Translations under genes and position numbers: made by a program
Notes under the pieces: model-generated
The model's input: only the letters and a program-made list of their open reading frames with translations
What the model was told of the DNA's origin: nothing
Database searches by the model: none
Assembly (NCBI GenBank): GCA_003163855.1
Contig: PLRJ01000058.1
Span: forward strand, 53,601-111,809
Source: Bryobacterales bacterium
GTDB taxonomy: Bacteria > Acidobacteriota > Terriglobia > Bryobacterales > Bryobacteraceae
Length of the DNA stretch: 58,209 nt
Direction: 5' to 3'
In this document: positions 1 to 10,500 of the stretch, in pieces
Layout: each line of letters opens with the position of its first letter
Position numbering within the stretch: position 1 is the first letter of the stretch

Positions 1-1371
1 GTCTTTCAGGTAATAGCCTTCCAGTTTGTAGTGCGTGATGTCATCCGCCAGGTCGATCTTCTGATAGGCGCCGAAATTAAAGCCGGCCACGGCAACCGGC
101 TGCGGCGTCACCCAATGGCTGACCATCATGCCGTCCTCAACCCCTTCACTCTGCAGCGAGCCCACGCTGATGACCTTGTATTTCTTAGGAACTCGGAAAG
201 TGAGGTCGTAAAGAGAGCGCTCGCCAAAGCCGTTCAGGTTGGGATACCACTCTTCCCTGGCGCCCACATAGAAACTGCCCTCGCCGGCTTTCATAATCAC
301 TTTGTCGCCGGCGTATTCGATAGAGATGGCGTATTCTTTGCCGGCCTCGGTTGCAGCCGGCAGCACCACGTAAAAAGATCCATCGGCTTTGCGCGATTCC
401 TGAATGAAAGCGATATCTTTGCCCGACGCATCGGCGACGCGCGACACCCGAAGATTGGGCAGCAGGTTGAACTTGACCACACGTTCGCCCGCAATTACAG
501 GCTTGAATTTGACATTCGCCACGCTGGTCAAATGCGTGTTGTTGCCGATCACGGTATCGATCTTCATCCTGGTGACGGTTTCATAACGGCGCTCCTCCAG
601 CGAATTGGCTGTGTGCTGCTGCAGTTCAGAAAGCGAATGATCCATATACCAGATGCCATCCTCGTTGCCCTCCGGATCGTAGTTGATCAACGCCACTTCT
701 TCGGGAGAGTCAAACCCGGCAATGGCGCCGCCGCGAGCTTTGGAGAGAAGACGCAGACTGCCATGCTTACCGCTTTTGACGAACGCGCTGAAGTAGGTTC
801 CATGAGCTTCGTTGTAAAGGCCGGCCAGCAGTTCAGCGTCGATGTTGTCCATGCCTGAGCCGGTGAGAATGAACTCCGAGAAACCGGCCGCGTTCTCACG
901 CCTGTGCCGCACCTGGTCCTGCCAGTCATGAAAGGCCGAACCCGCCGCCGGTGGAGTAGGAACGCCCGTCGTGGCTTGCGCGAACAGGTGATCCATGCCT
1001 TTGGAAAAACGAAACACCACCTGGGTGAAATCTTCATCCACCTGTTCCGCGCCCATCCGGCGCACGAGTTCCCTGCGGTCCAGCGCGGTAGGCGGCTTTA
1101 GACGAAAATGGCCCTGACCCACAAAGATCGCTCCTGTCACAACGCCGTTCACCGGAGCTAACAGCGTAAGCGTGCCGTCTTTCAGTTCGAAGCCAGCGAC
1201 ATCAAACGGCACGGTCAGATCTTTAACTGAAAAACTGGAACCCACTCCGACGAAACGCAACTGACGATACACAGGATCCACATTGGCTTTGTTGGAGGTA
1301 GCGTCCTCCTGAAAAGGAGCCGCTTGCAGAAGCGGAACTGCAAACAAAAGCACAGAACATAAATAGGTCAT
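1..1371 (-). CDS. M1-like metallopeptidase family protein, N-terminal part (runs off window)
   Basis: The minus strand is open from an ATG at 1371 to the window edge (457 codons, no stop). It begins with a signal peptide (MTYLCSVLLFAVPLLQAAP), so the product is exported. The visible part is beta-rich. Around residues 400-420 it has YVGAREEWYPNLNGFGERS followed by DLTFRVPKKYKVISVG, which resembles the segment just before the catalytic domain of M1-type aminopeptidase-like proteins of acidobacteria. The HExxH zinc site would lie outside the window, so enzyme activity cannot be judged. SD-like AAAGG lies about 11 bases before the ATG. The gene is separated from xerC by about 70 bp that carry a possible -10 element. 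The plus-strand ORF of about 275 codons inside it is an antisense shadow. Confidence 0.7.
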   Translation of the reverse strand, partial: MTYLCSVLLFAVPLLQAAPFQEDATSNKANVDPVYRQLRFVGVGSSFSVKDLTVPFDVAGFELKDGTLTLLAPVNGVVTGAIFVGQGHFRLKPPTALDRRELVRRMGAEQVDEDFTQVVFRFSKGMDHLFAQATTGVPTPPAAGSAFHDWQDQVRHRRENAAGFSEFILTGSGMDNIDAELLAGLYNEAHGTYFSAFVKSGKHGSLRLLSKARGGAIAGFDSPEEVALINYDPEGNEDGIWYMDHSLSELQQHTANSLEERRYETVTRMKIDTVIGNNTHLTSVANVKFKPVIAGERVVKFNLLPNLRVSRVADASGKDIAFIQESRKADGSFYVVLPAATEAGKEYAISIEYAGDKVIMKAGEGSFYVGAREEWYPNLNGFGERSLYDLTFRVPKKYKVISVGSLQSEGVEDGMMVSHWVTPQPVAVAGFNFGAYQKIDLADDITHYKLEGYYLKD

Positions 1372-1408
1372 GGTTGTTCAGCCTTTCTATCGGGCGAAAA
1401 TTTCACCA

Positions 1409-1414
1409 AGTATA
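1409..1414 (-). promoter_or_regulatory. possible -10 element for the M1-like gene
   Basis: On the minus strand TATACT (5 of 6 to the sigma-70 -10 consensus) lies about 38 bp upstream of the ATG at 1371, in the short gap after xerC. No convincing -35 was found at 16-18 bp, so this is only a candidate. Confidence 0.3.
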
Positions 1415-1439
1415 GACTACCGGTAGATTTCCGCAGACA

Positions 1440-2315
1440 CTAGGCCTTTGGGTGCGCACGGTCGTAAACGGTTTGCAAATCCTTCAGTGAAACTTGCGTG
1501 TACTTCTGCGTTGTCGATAGTCGCGCATGTCCCAAAAGCTCTTGAATAGCGCGCAGATCGGCGCCATCACTTAACAGGTGGGTGGCGTAAGCATGCCGGA
1601 AGCTGTGCGGATGGACGGTGGAATCGCCGGCAAAAAGCAGGGCATAAGCTTTCACCAGGCGGCGCACCTGCCGGTCACCCAGGCGCTTGCCGCGCGAATT
1701 GAGAAACAGCGCCGGTTCGTTATCGGCTCTGGTTTCCATGTACGCCTGCAAAGCGGCAACCGCGCGCGCGCCCACTGGAACTTGGCGTTCTTTGTTCCCT
1801 TTGCCAAGAACGCGCAACCACGATTCGCCAGGCGACAAATCGCCGCGATCGATACCGACAAGTTCACTTACGCGAATGCCGCATCCATAGAGAAGTTCGA
1901 AGATAGCCAGATCGCGAGTTTTGTGCAGGCCTTCTACGGCATCGATCAGGTTGTTGGTTTTCTCCGCGCTCATCACATCCGGCAGGCGCTGCCGCGCTTT
2001 CGGTGTGCGCAGGCGCGCGGCAACATTCTGCGCCAGTAAGCCTTCTATCAGGAGAAATTTGAACATCGCGCGAACTGCCGCGAGTTTCCGGCGGATACTC
2101 GCTGGTTCCAGTTCAGCATCGTAAAGCGAAGCCAGCCATTCGCGCATCATTCCAAGATCCAGCGCTTCAATCGCAGGCGCCGTTTCGCCAGGCGGTTCGA
2201 AGAAAACCGAAAACTGCTCCAGGTCGGACGCGTAGTTCCGTACTGTGTGCCTGGACGCGCCGCGCCGCGACAAGTCAGCCAGATACTTCGCAGAACTCTC
2301 GCGCAGAGTGGCCAT
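1440..2315 (-). CDS. xerC: tyrosine recombinase XerC/XerD family
   Basis: Site-specific recombinase of 291 aa, the usual Xer length, probably acting at dif to resolve chromosome dimers. An N-terminal SAM-like core-binding domain covers about residues 1-95. The catalytic domain shows the full set: Arg148 (GCGIRVSEL), Lys172 (GKGNKER), His237-x-x-Arg240 (HSFR), His263 (LGH) and nucleophile Tyr272 (TQKYTQ). The ATG at 2315 is chosen because GAGGAG precedes it by 6-7 bases and the protein then begins like other Xer proteins; the longer reading adds 22 basic residues. The start lies 41 bp inside the end of trmFO, so translation is probably coupled. A trmFO-xerC pair also occurs in Firmicutes, which argues for a housekeeping recombinase and not a mobile-element integrase. 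XerC versus XerD cannot be settled here. Confidence 0.9.
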   Translation of the reverse strand: MATLRESSAKYLADLSRRGASRHTVRNYASDLEQFSVFFEPPGETAPAIEALDLGMMREWLASLYDAELEPASIRRKLAAVRAMFKFLLIEGLLAQNVAARLRTPKARQRLPDVMSAEKTNNLIDAVEGLHKTRDLAIFELLYGCGIRVSELVGIDRGDLSPGESWLRVLGKGNKERQVPVGARAVAALQAYMETRADNEPALFLNSRGKRLGDRQVRRLVKAYALLFAGDSTVHPHSFRHAYATHLLSDGADLRAIQELLGHARLSTTQKYTQVSLKDLQTVYDRAHPKA

Positions 2316-3636
2316 TGAAAAACTCCTCGAACGCAACTTGAGCCCGGCGGCATACCTCGGCATGACGCGCCTTCTTGTCATGTTTCAGCTTGCGCTTGGC
2401 TTCAGGATCAAGAGCGGGCAGCAGATCGAACGTAATGTTGGCGGGCTGAAAATTCTTCGCTTCGGCGTGCGTGATGTAGTGGCATAAACTCCCCAGCGCC
2501 GTTTCGCGCGGAAAAGCAATCGGCTTTTCGCCATGCCATAGCGCGGCTGCGTTACGTCCCGCCATCAAGCCGGTGGCAATGGATTCGGCGTAACCTTCCA
2601 CGCCCGAAATCTGTCCGGCGAAAAGTATGCGCGCATCGCTGGTCAATTGCAGAGTCGGCTGCAGCAGGGCGGGGGAGTTGATATAAGTATTGCGGTGCAT
2701 CTGGCCGAAGCGCAGAAATTCGGCTTTCTCCAAGCCTGGAATCATCCGCAACACGCGCGCCTGATCGCCAAACTTCATGTGGTTCTGAAAGCCGACAAGG
2801 TTGTAACTATCGGCGCGTTGGTTCTCCTGGCGCAGTTGCACGATGGCGTAGGCCCAGCGGCCAGTACGCGGATCGTCCAACCCAGCGGGTTTCATGGGAC
2901 CGAAGCGCAATGTGTCGCGTCCGCGGCGGGCGATCTCCTCAATGGGAAGACAACCTTCGAAGTACGGCGTCTTGTCTTCGGGAATGTGAGGTTCGTAGAA
3001 CTCGGCTTCAAGCAGTGCATCGATGAAGGCGGAATACTGTTCTTTGTTGAACGGGCAGTTGATATAGTCGGCAGTTTCGTCGAGCGACTTGCCGTAGCGT
3101 GAGGCGCGAAAAGCCACCGACATGTCAATAGAATCAGCCGCGACGATGGGGCTGATGCTGTCATAGAAAAACAGGCGATCCGATCCTGTCATGCGGCTGA
3201 TATCGACGGCCAGCGAATCGCTAGTCAATGGGCCGCTGGCAACAACGACGATCCCGTTATCCGGTACAGCGCGCACTTCTTCCCGCCGGATTTCAATCCG
3301 CGGATGATTCTCAAGCGCCTGGGCGATCTCGCGCGAGAAGATTTCGCGGTCTACCGTAAGGGCGTGACCTCCGGGTACCCGCGCGATCTCGGCACAACGC
3401 ATCAGCAGCGAATGCAGCGACCGCATCTCCTGCTTAAGCAGCCAGGGCGCGGAGTTCTCCTGTTCCGTTTTCAGTGAGTTGCTGCAAACAAGTTCTCCGA
3501 AGGAATCGGTCTTATGGGCGGGCGTGCGCTGCAGCGGGCGCATTTCGTAGAGCACGACGTGCGCGCCTGCTTCGGCAGCCTGGTGGGCCGCCTCGCAACC
3601 TGCCAGACCGCCGCCAATAATTTGAATGCTTTCCAA
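2275..3636 (-). CDS. trmFO: methylenetetrahydrofolate-tRNA-(uracil-5-)-methyltransferase TrmFO
   Basis: FAD- and folate-dependent enzyme that makes m5U54 (ribothymidine) in the T-loop of tRNA; cytoplasmic, 453 aa, within the family range. The N-terminus has the FAD dinucleotide fold (IIGGGLAG, residues 5-12) followed by YEMRP and GELVCSNSLK, both typical of TrmFO/Gid. Near the C-terminus the family segments GQISGVEGYAES and GSLCHYITHA are intact. I prefer the TTG at 3636: it lies one base after the TGA of the upstream 80-aa gene (TGAC-TTG) and puts the FAD motif at the normal distance. The ATG at 3681 would add 15 unrelated residues and overlap the neighbour by 44 bp. Its 3' end overlaps xerC. 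Confidence 0.92.
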   Translation of the reverse strand: MESIQIIGGGLAGCEAAHQAAEAGAHVVLYEMRPLQRTPAHKTDSFGELVCSNSLKTEQENSAPWLLKQEMRSLHSLLMRCAEIARVPGGHALTVDREIFSREIAQALENHPRIEIRREEVRAVPDNGIVVVASGPLTSDSLAVDISRMTGSDRLFFYDSISPIVAADSIDMSVAFRASRYGKSLDETADYINCPFNKEQYSAFIDALLEAEFYEPHIPEDKTPYFEGCLPIEEIARRGRDTLRFGPMKPAGLDDPRTGRWAYAIVQLRQENQRADSYNLVGFQNHMKFGDQARVLRMIPGLEKAEFLRFGQMHRNTYINSPALLQPTLQLTSDARILFAGQISGVEGYAESIATGLMAGRNAAALWHGEKPIAFPRETALGSLCHYITHAEAKNFQPANITFDLLPALDPEAKRKLKHDKKARHAEVCRRAQVAFEEFFNGHSAREFCEVSG

Positions 3637-3637
3637 G

Positions 3638-3880
3638 TCAGTATTCGCCGGAGTCCGACAGCGGCGATCCGCTGGGGTCATGTCCCTTTGCTAATTCATG
3701 CAGGCGGCTGCGAATCTCCTGCTCGCGCTGGTGATAGCTGCTAACGCCGCTCAACGGCTCTTCCGCGAGCAGGCTGCCGTCCTGACTGCGATAACGAATC
3801 GTAAATTGCCCAGGTAAATTGCACTCGTAAATTTCGGCGCGGGAATTACCTTCTTCGATTGTCGCCAGTGGTTCGTCCAT
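3638..3880 (-). CDS. small uncharacterised protein, 80 aa
   Basis: I do not recognise this protein. It is an 80-aa soluble, acidic ORF with no signal peptide or membrane segment. It appears to form a short beta-rich part (EIYECNLPGQFTIRYRSQDG, about residues 16-35) and a charged helix (HQREQEIRSRLHELAKG). Its TGA lies one base before the chosen trmFO start, and it sits just downstream of the 349-aa gene in the same direction, so it is probably part of a polycistronic unit running from 5332 to 1440. Tight coupling to trmFO is the main argument that it is a real gene. Confidence 0.6.
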   Translation of the reverse strand: MDEPLATIEEGNSRAEIYECNLPGQFTIRYRSQDGSLLAEEPLSGVSSYHQREQEIRSRLHELAKGHDPSGSPLSDSGEY

Positions 3881-3897
3881 CTTGTCCCATCTTACGC

Positions 3898-4947
3898 TCA
3901 GTAATCGTAGATGTGCTCGATTTGAATAAGCCCGATAAGCTGGCTTAGTTCATTGACAGGCACCCTGAGCGCGACGCGTTTCGATTGCGGATCGGTCAGT
4001 ATATCCAGCGAAAACAGGAACTCGCCGACCGGCAAAGTAAAAGTCCACGAACGCGGGACAACGGCAGTGACCATAATCTGGCGATTGCCGGCGATGGTTA
4101 CGAATCTGGCCGCGGAAGCCAGTAGCCGCATGGCGGCGGCGGTAAAGCTCTGGTAGCGCGGCATCTTAACGATCTGAACCGCGGGAGTGGCTGCCAGATT
4201 CTGAACCTCGGCATAAGTGACGTCTTCTTCAACGCCATAAGTGGCATGACTTGCCAGTTGAATCAGGCTGCAATAGGCGGCTTCAACAAGGTAATCGAGC
4301 GAGAGCCATACTTTGCGCTCCCACTTCCGCACGGGGTGCGGACCCCAAAGTTTCGTACTGGTCCATAGGCCACGAAAAGCTCGCAGAAACTTGAATTCAT
4401 AGAACGGCCTCTCCAGGACAAAAACTCCATAATCTTGCGCGATATTGGCGGCGTAGCAATCTTCTTCGATAAGTTTGCCGCCGCTCGACCATTCGCTTAT
4501 ACGGCCGACAGTATCCTCATACGCGCCTTTCAGCGCGTACTCAACCGTGAAACTGGTTCCGATAACCGCCAGCATCAGATGATCGCCGAAGTTGAACGGA
4601 TATTTGTCCCGCACGACGCTGTAGGAACAGCAGTAGCCACTCCAATATTGCTCAATCGCTTGGAAGTATGGGAAACCCGATGGCAGGTGCGTCTGCTGCC
4701 AGACTGCTTTTTCCTGATAACTCCAGACGATGTACCATTCGGCATATGTAAGGAAAGTATCGTCTTCCGGACGCGCATAGCCTGCGATTTTGCGGCCGGT
4801 TGCCGTTTGAACGGAGGGTTGAAAGTGGGCCTGAACGGTGTGGCAGTGAACAGCGAAGGCGGTTACGGCTGCAAGAAACAAGGAGCCTGCAGCAACACAC
4901 ACGATTAACGCGCGTTTTAGCAGCTTAGGCACGCTGGGGAATCGCAT
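3898..4947 (-). CDS. uncharacterised membrane-anchored protein, 349 aa
   Basis: Function not recognised. One hydrophobic segment (about residues 10-33, ALIVCVAAGSLFLAAVTAFA) looks like an uncleaved anchor or signal, so most of the chain should lie outside the cytoplasm. The body is rich in aromatic residues (TYAEWYIVWSYQEKAVWQQ) and has a Cys pair (GYCCSY). The ATG at 4947 is favoured over 4977 because AAAGGA stands 7-8 bases upstream. It overlaps the end of the four-helix membrane protein by 23 bp, which suggests that the two are translated together and may act together at the membrane. Confidence 0.65.
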   Translation of the reverse strand: MRFPSVPKLLKRALIVCVAAGSLFLAAVTAFAVHCHTVQAHFQPSVQTATGRKIAGYARPEDDTFLTYAEWYIVWSYQEKAVWQQTHLPSGFPYFQAIEQYWSGYCCSYSVVRDKYPFNFGDHLMLAVIGTSFTVEYALKGAYEDTVGRISEWSSGGKLIEEDCYAANIAQDYGVFVLERPFYEFKFLRAFRGLWTSTKLWGPHPVRKWERKVWLSLDYLVEAAYCSLIQLASHATYGVEEDVTYAEVQNLAATPAVQIVKMPRYQSFTAAAMRLLASAARFVTIAGNRQIMVTAVVPRSWTFTLPVGEFLFSLDILTDPQSKRVALRVPVNELSQLIGLIQIEHIYDY

Positions 4948-5332
4948 ACGCGGGTCCTTTATCCACTGTCGCCGCAATGATAAAGGCCGCGATGAAGATG
5001 ATGGTGTGAGGCAGGTTCACTAGAAAATTCGTTTTCGGACTCATGCTGTGGAGATGGCTGAAGACGTAGATGAAGACATCAAGTCCGTAGACGACGCCAA
5101 GCATCCAGAAGTACAAGCGCGCGGCCTTCTTTGAAATAAGCGCACCGATGACTGCCAGCGCTCCAAGAGCCAGATGCCCGGCATCTACAATCGGCGTCAT
5201 GCTAAACAAGCCAAACATCTTGCCGTTCGCGTCCATAACCCCCGGCACGAAGTCGAGCGAATAGACTCCCAGGAACAGAACTGCGAATCCCCAGGCAACT
5301 TTCTGAATGGTGCTAACGTTCTTAAGCGGCAT
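4925..5332 (-). CDS. four-helix membrane protein (DUF4383-like)
   Basis: A 135-aa protein with four predicted transmembrane helices: VAWGFAVLFLGVYSLDFVPG, HLALGALAVIGALIS, YFWMLGVVYGLDVFIYVF and TIIFIAAFIIAATV. The spacing, with a Leu-Gly pattern in the second helix and a His-x-x-x-Gly start (GHLALG), resembles the DUF4383 group of small membrane proteins, but this is from memory. It is the first gene of the minus-strand unit ending at xerC and starts only 38 bp from the divergent GMC oxidoreductase start at 5371. The function is unknown. Confidence 0.6.
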   Translation of the reverse strand: MPLKNVSTIQKVAWGFAVLFLGVYSLDFVPGVMDANGKMFGLFSMTPIVDAGHLALGALAVIGALISKKAARLYFWMLGVVYGLDVFIYVFSHLHSMSPKTNFLVNLPHTIIFIAAFIIAATVDKGPAYAIPQRA

Positions 5333-5370
5333 TGGACTATGTTACGCGGTGGTGCCGTTACACTCATGTC

Positions 5371-7446
5371 ATGCTCTTGCTGATTGTATTCGCCGCCTTT
5401 GCATCTGGTATTTTCGGACAACCGACGGACACGTATCGCGCAGCACATGATGCGCTTATGGATACGTTCCTGCCGGTGGAAGAGTTCAAGAACGATGCGC
5501 AAGTATCGCAACTGCTAAAAGCGGCCGATGAAGGCATCTGGGCAGCGGCTGGGCAGGATCCGAGGTTTCGGCAATTAATAGGGCCGTTCACGAACATGAA
5601 TCTGTTCGGACCTGCGTGCGGCCTAGATGCGCTGGTGCGCGAGGCCGGTACGCCTGTTTTCGCGGAGATGACACAGCCGCAGCGTGAGCGCGCCATTACA
5701 CTGATGCAGAACTGCACGGAAAATGAACCACGGCGATTGGCGGCTACGGTTAGAAACTTTTACGTTGTGAAAGCTTACGGCGCCATTCAGGAGCCGCTCA
5801 CCGGCGTCAAGCTTAACCTTTATGCTTCCTCCGATTGGGTGCAGCTGCATCGTCCGCAGCTTCCTCCAACAAAGCTGCGCTTCGACGCAAGTTCGAACGA
5901 AATCGCCAGAGCGGACGGAGCTATCGACTATTTGGTCGTGGGCAGCGGCCCGGCGGGTTCCGTACTGGCGCATGAATTGCGGCGAGGCGGCAAACGAGTG
6001 GTGCTGGTTGAGAAGGGTTCATTCATTGTTCCCGGTTCCATGGAGACACGCCTGATTGACAACCTGATTGATACGCGAGCAACGGCGGATGGCGCCATTC
6101 GCATTCGCAACGGGATGGCGGTAGGCGGCGGTAGCCAAGTGAATGTGGACCTTTGCTTCGCGCCCACGTTGCCCAGCATTCAAGCGAAAATCGAGAGTTG
6201 GCGGCGCGCAGGGCGCATCGGCCCGACTGATTTTACTAAGGCGCAACTGGCCAGCGCCTACGAGTGGGTGAAGTCGGCGATTGGAACGCGTGTTCTCTCG
6301 GAGAGCGAAATCAACGCCAACAACCACGCTTTGTGGGATGGCGCCAAATTGGCCGGCCTGCATCCGTCTTTGTATGATCTGAACACGTATCCGCCTGGCG
6401 CTTCGCCATATCCGGTGACAGACAAGCGCTCGTCCGAGAGTCAGCTCGTACTGGAAGCTTTAACCGATACGACAAATCCTCTATCCATGCTGGCGGATGC
6501 CGACGTGCGGCGAGTGCTTTTTGACGAAAATCATACCGCTACGGGCGTTGAGATTCGCATGCGGGCGCCAATCTCCGACCCCGGAGTGATAAAGGACGCA
6601 AATGGGCTTCACATGGCTGAAGGAACCATGATGACCATTCACGCTCGGCATATTATTCTGTCGGCTGGCGCACTTGGTTCGCCGTCGATACTACTGCGCT
6701 CAAAGGTTCAAAACGACCAGATCGGCCGCGGCATTGTTTTGCATGCTTCTATGCCGATTATGGGCCGGTTTGACCGGACGATCGATGCGCTGACCGGCAC
6801 GGAGGCTTCCGTCTTTGTTTCCGACAAGCTCATCAGCGATGGTTATGCGCTGGAGTCCATGTCCGATCAACCTCTATACGCGGCCTTGATGTCGCCCGGA
6901 CCTCCGCTGCACACCTTCGAGATGATAAGGTCCTATCGGCACCTTGCAGGCTTTGGCGTCATGCTGGTGGATACACCATCACCCGCGAACCGAATCACTC
7001 TGGATAAGGATGGCGAGCCGATAATCAACTATGTTTTGTCGGGGCCGGATAAGGTTCGCTTCCGCCGTGGCGTAGCCGAGGCAGTAAGGATTATGTTCCT
7101 GGCCGGCGCCAAGAAGGTCTACCTGCCGACGACCGAGGACATTCTGGATGATGGCGTCAGTCCAGTGGTTCTTACTATTCCTAAACAGGCAGATGAAGTC
7201 GCCCGTAATCTCCAATTCATCCCTAATCAGACTATTGTCACTTCAGCCCATATGCAGGCGACTAATAAGATGGGAGCGACCGAGGCCAACAGCGTGGTCG
7301 GGCGAGATTTTCACGTCTGGGGAACTAAGAATCTGTACGTGGTTGATGGAAGCGTCTTCCCTACTTCAATTGGCGCCAATCCGATGCAGAGCATTTATAC
7401 ATTCGCAAAGATTTTTGCAGATGGTGTCGTAGCCGGCGAGAAGTAG
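5371..7446 (+). CDS. exported GMC-family FAD oxidoreductase
   Basis: Flavoprotein of the glucose-methanol-choline family, 691 aa from the ATG at 5371. It begins with a signal peptide (MLLLIVFAAFASGIFG), so it probably acts in the periplasm. A helical N-terminal domain (about residues 20-150) resembles the gluconate dehydrogenase subunit 3/fatty-alcohol-oxidase type. Then come the FAD fold (VVGSGPAGS, 190-198), the GMC signature region (GMAVGGGSQVNVD) and a C-terminal substrate/FAD segment (VVDGSVFPTSIGANP). His in TSAHMQATNKMG is the likely catalytic base. The substrate is probably an alcohol or sugar but cannot be named. A TTG at 5332 in frame would add 13 residues before the signal peptide and abut the divergent start, so I rejected it. 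The next gene is 66 bp downstream, and a shared transcript is possible. Confidence 0.85.
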   Translation: MLLLIVFAAFASGIFGQPTDTYRAAHDALMDTFLPVEEFKNDAQVSQLLKAADEGIWAAAGQDPRFRQLIGPFTNMNLFGPACGLDALVREAGTPVFAEMTQPQRERAITLMQNCTENEPRRLAATVRNFYVVKAYGAIQEPLTGVKLNLYASSDWVQLHRPQLPPTKLRFDASSNEIARADGAIDYLVVGSGPAGSVLAHELRRGGKRVVLVEKGSFIVPGSMETRLIDNLIDTRATADGAIRIRNGMAVGGGSQVNVDLCFAPTLPSIQAKIESWRRAGRIGPTDFTKAQLASAYEWVKSAIGTRVLSESEINANNHALWDGAKLAGLHPSLYDLNTYPPGASPYPVTDKRSSESQLVLEALTDTTNPLSMLADADVRRVLFDENHTATGVEIRMRAPISDPGVIKDANGLHMAEGTMMTIHARHIILSAGALGSPSILLRSKVQNDQIGRGIVLHASMPIMGRFDRTIDALTGTEASVFVSDKLISDGYALESMSDQPLYAALMSPGPPLHTFEMIRSYRHLAGFGVMLVDTPSPANRITLDKDGEPIINYVLSGPDKVRFRRGVAEAVRIMFLAGAKKVYLPTTEDILDDGVSPVVLTIPKQADEVARNLQFIPNQTIVTSAHMQATNKMGATEANSVVGRDFHVWGTKNLYVVDGSVFPTSIGANPMQSIYTFAKIFADGVVAGEK

Positions 7447-7512
7447 TTTCCCTTTCCTTAACTTACTTACGTTACGCTAATGGCAATCAACATCCATTAG
7501 GAGGGCGTAGGC

Positions 7513-10500
7513 TTGCCAATGAAAATGAGGGCAGCGCGCATAAAGCTACTCGGAGTCTTGTGCGCCGCGGGACTGGCCTTTGCCGCCGAACCCGACCAGA
7601 AAACCACGTCAGGCTCGTCCGATGCATTGAACGTTCTTTACAGTGGCCGATTCTTCGGCTACTTTCGTTATCCGGATATTCAGAACCGGTTGGCAGAAGG
7701 ATGCCCCAGCGATGATCAAAGTCTAAGCGCTGCGGCAGCGGAATATTTAAATCACGTGGGTGAGCGTCCATCCGGACAGATCCGTGTGGCCATGGGCGAC
7801 AACTTCGCGCCCGAATTTCTTTCCCGAACCCTTTACGATGATGAGCGCCCGCCAGCGGCTTTCAAGTCGCGTGACCTGTATACTCCGCTTGAAGACCCGG
7901 CAAACTCCTCGCACTGGATCTGGACGGTGGACGATCCTAAAAAGAAGGATGTCAGGCCGTTTGAAGGCCGCGTGCCATCCGACAATGTGGGCTGCTTCCT
8001 GAAGAAGGCTGGATTTCAAGCCATCGTGCCTGGCAAAGACGACTTCTACTTTGGTCCGGAGCGCGTCTCCCAAATCGCGAATTTCCTCAGGCAGAGGTCG
8101 GGCAAACTGGAACCGGTCCAGATGCTGGGTGCCAATCTGACCGTTGTTACAGAGACTTTGAACGGCAACAAGCCGCTTCCCATCGAAAAACTCGATGAGA
8201 AACTTCAGAACGTGTTCCGGCCGAAGCCAGGGGTCAAGCTATCGATACCGAGAGAAGTGCTTCCATGGCTGCACCAGATCGATTTACGTGAGGAAAAGTC
8301 GAGTGCGCCGGCAGGTTTTCTCTGCCAACCGAAAGAGGGCGATCCCTATAAGTTTGAGTTCCCGCAATATGGCACGAGGACGAATGGGTGCGAAGGACCC
8401 ATTATGCCTACAGCCGGCCCGAAGTCCCAGTCTTGGCGGTTCGAACTGCCGCCAAACAAGCAGTTGCAATCTCCTTTCTTCTTGGAGCCGGGCAGGAACT
8501 ATGTGTTTTGCATCCTTCATCCAAGCGCTGACGCATCAAGGGACATCTGTCAGGCCTTTACGACGAAACGACCGCTTCTTGAGGTTTATGGGGCCGGCAA
8601 GCCACTGCCTTATTTTGTAGATGCAAAGGAAAGCGTTGCCGTGTTCGGCGTCGTTGATGAAGACATGCTGAAACAGATCGGTCTTTTGAACTATTCCTGG
8701 CTCAACCTGAAGTCAGACCTCGCGACAACGCTAAGAATAATTCCTGCAGCCGACGCGCTTGAGCAGGTTATGCAATTGTGCGACGAAGACAGCGAATGCA
8801 AGAACGCCAGGCGCAGGATCCTGCTGGCGCAAATGCCGACCGCAAAAGCGCAGGACCTTACGCGCGACTTGGCGGACCGGATGAAAATACATTTCGATCT
8901 GGTGATTACGCAAGTAGACCGGGAGAACTTCACCGGCACTACCAGCCTTTCAAGGCTTGAAAGGCTTGAAAAAACCGAGGGGCCTGCCTTGAAGGTTGCT
9001 TCGCGCGGCCCGTTTATTGTGGTACCGGATTCCCAGTTCGAACCCGCTCCCCACGAAGAACAATTTACCGTTCGCGTGCAACAGGCTCATTTGCAGCGGA
9101 AACCCTGTATGGCACCTTGCCAAGAGTTCTGGAGCTATCTGCAAAACGACGTCGAGGAATATCCGTTGCGGGTGGAAGAACATGAGGTGCCTAAGATCAG
9201 GGCATTTGAAAAAACGATACAAGACAGCGCTAAGGTCAAGGGCGACTTGCAGGCGGCGATTCTTAGTTTGACAAAGGAACGGATGCAGAGTTTTTGCCAC
9301 TCCGATGTAGCGATGCTTCAGTTACGCGACATATTCGCGAAATATCAGACAGTTGTGCAATTTTGGCCAAGGCCAGCGGACCAAGCTACATTCGATGCGC
9401 TCTTTACAGAAGAAAATTATCTTGAAGAAATTCTCTGGAAGGGCGATTTCGCCATCTGCAGAACCATAACCGGTGCTGGTCTTAAGAAGGCTCTTCAGCA
9501 ATCAAGGACGCTAGAGGTTTCGTCGCCGGACCTAAAGCTCGACGCCATCGGTGTTGAGCCGGATAACATTCACGATACCTTTACCATCCACGGCAACCAG
9601 TTGGATGCCAAGGCTCTCTATAGCGTTGCGCTGACAGATTTCCTCGCCTTCGGTGACACGCTCTACCCGGACCTTGCGGCGCCCGAACTGCCGCCCGGGG
9701 ACACTATCCATACCTTCGACCATCAGCCGTTCCGTCCCATCGCAAATATCGTCGCTAAGGACCTCTATCCGAAATTGGAAGCCCGCTCGCTTCCTCCGTT
9801 GGAGTACTTTGACACTACCAAAGACCAGCCAGCCGATAGAACGGGCGGCTTCAGCAACACGGTAAAGATGATCGACTGGTTTCAGCATTGGGCGGTTCCG
9901 TACGATTTCACGGCTACTCTGGGCGAGATTGGAAAGAAGCCGGACGATAAAACCTATGCGCAGCATCGTCCGCTGACTTTTTTCAATCTGGAGAAACTGA
10001 ACGTCGCTTACAACCTCACCACCATTAACGGTCCCCAGCAACTGGTGAATGCGCGCTTCGGATCCATAACGAACGTCCCGCAACTTCAGAATGTCGAGCA
10101 GCAAAGCGTGACCATATGGGATAGAGTTCGCTTCGGTCATGAATTTCCAGAGTTGCTTGACCTGTTCGGGATGACTGACAACCGCTACGGATTTAAACGC
10201 CAGCGCAAGATTACAGACATCACCAGTTCAAAGGTCGGCAATGGAGAAATAACGGGATACCAGGACCCATACACCTCCAGCATTCAAGACAATTCCATCG
10301 GCGGGGAAGCCGGCGTGCTCTTCAAACGCGTCTCGAAAAATATACCTTTTCGATTTCTAATCTCGGAGCGTATGTTGACCCAATTGCGGCGGCCCTTGCT
10401 CAGTTATACGGCGCCTTATACGCAGAGCGCTGTGGCGCCGCAGAGCGTGCCTTCGAATTGCGACACCAGTAGCAGCGATGTGAAGTTGCCCGTAGTCGGC

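Noticed and set aside
31-858. Plus-strand ORF of 275 codons
   Set aside because: It lies antisense to the M1-like gene, whose minus-strand reading has a signal peptide and family-like segments; the plus reading has no recognisable feature.
1440-2315. xerC as integrase of a mobile element
   Set aside because: It overlaps trmFO in a housekeeping arrangement, and no attachment sites or phage genes are nearby.
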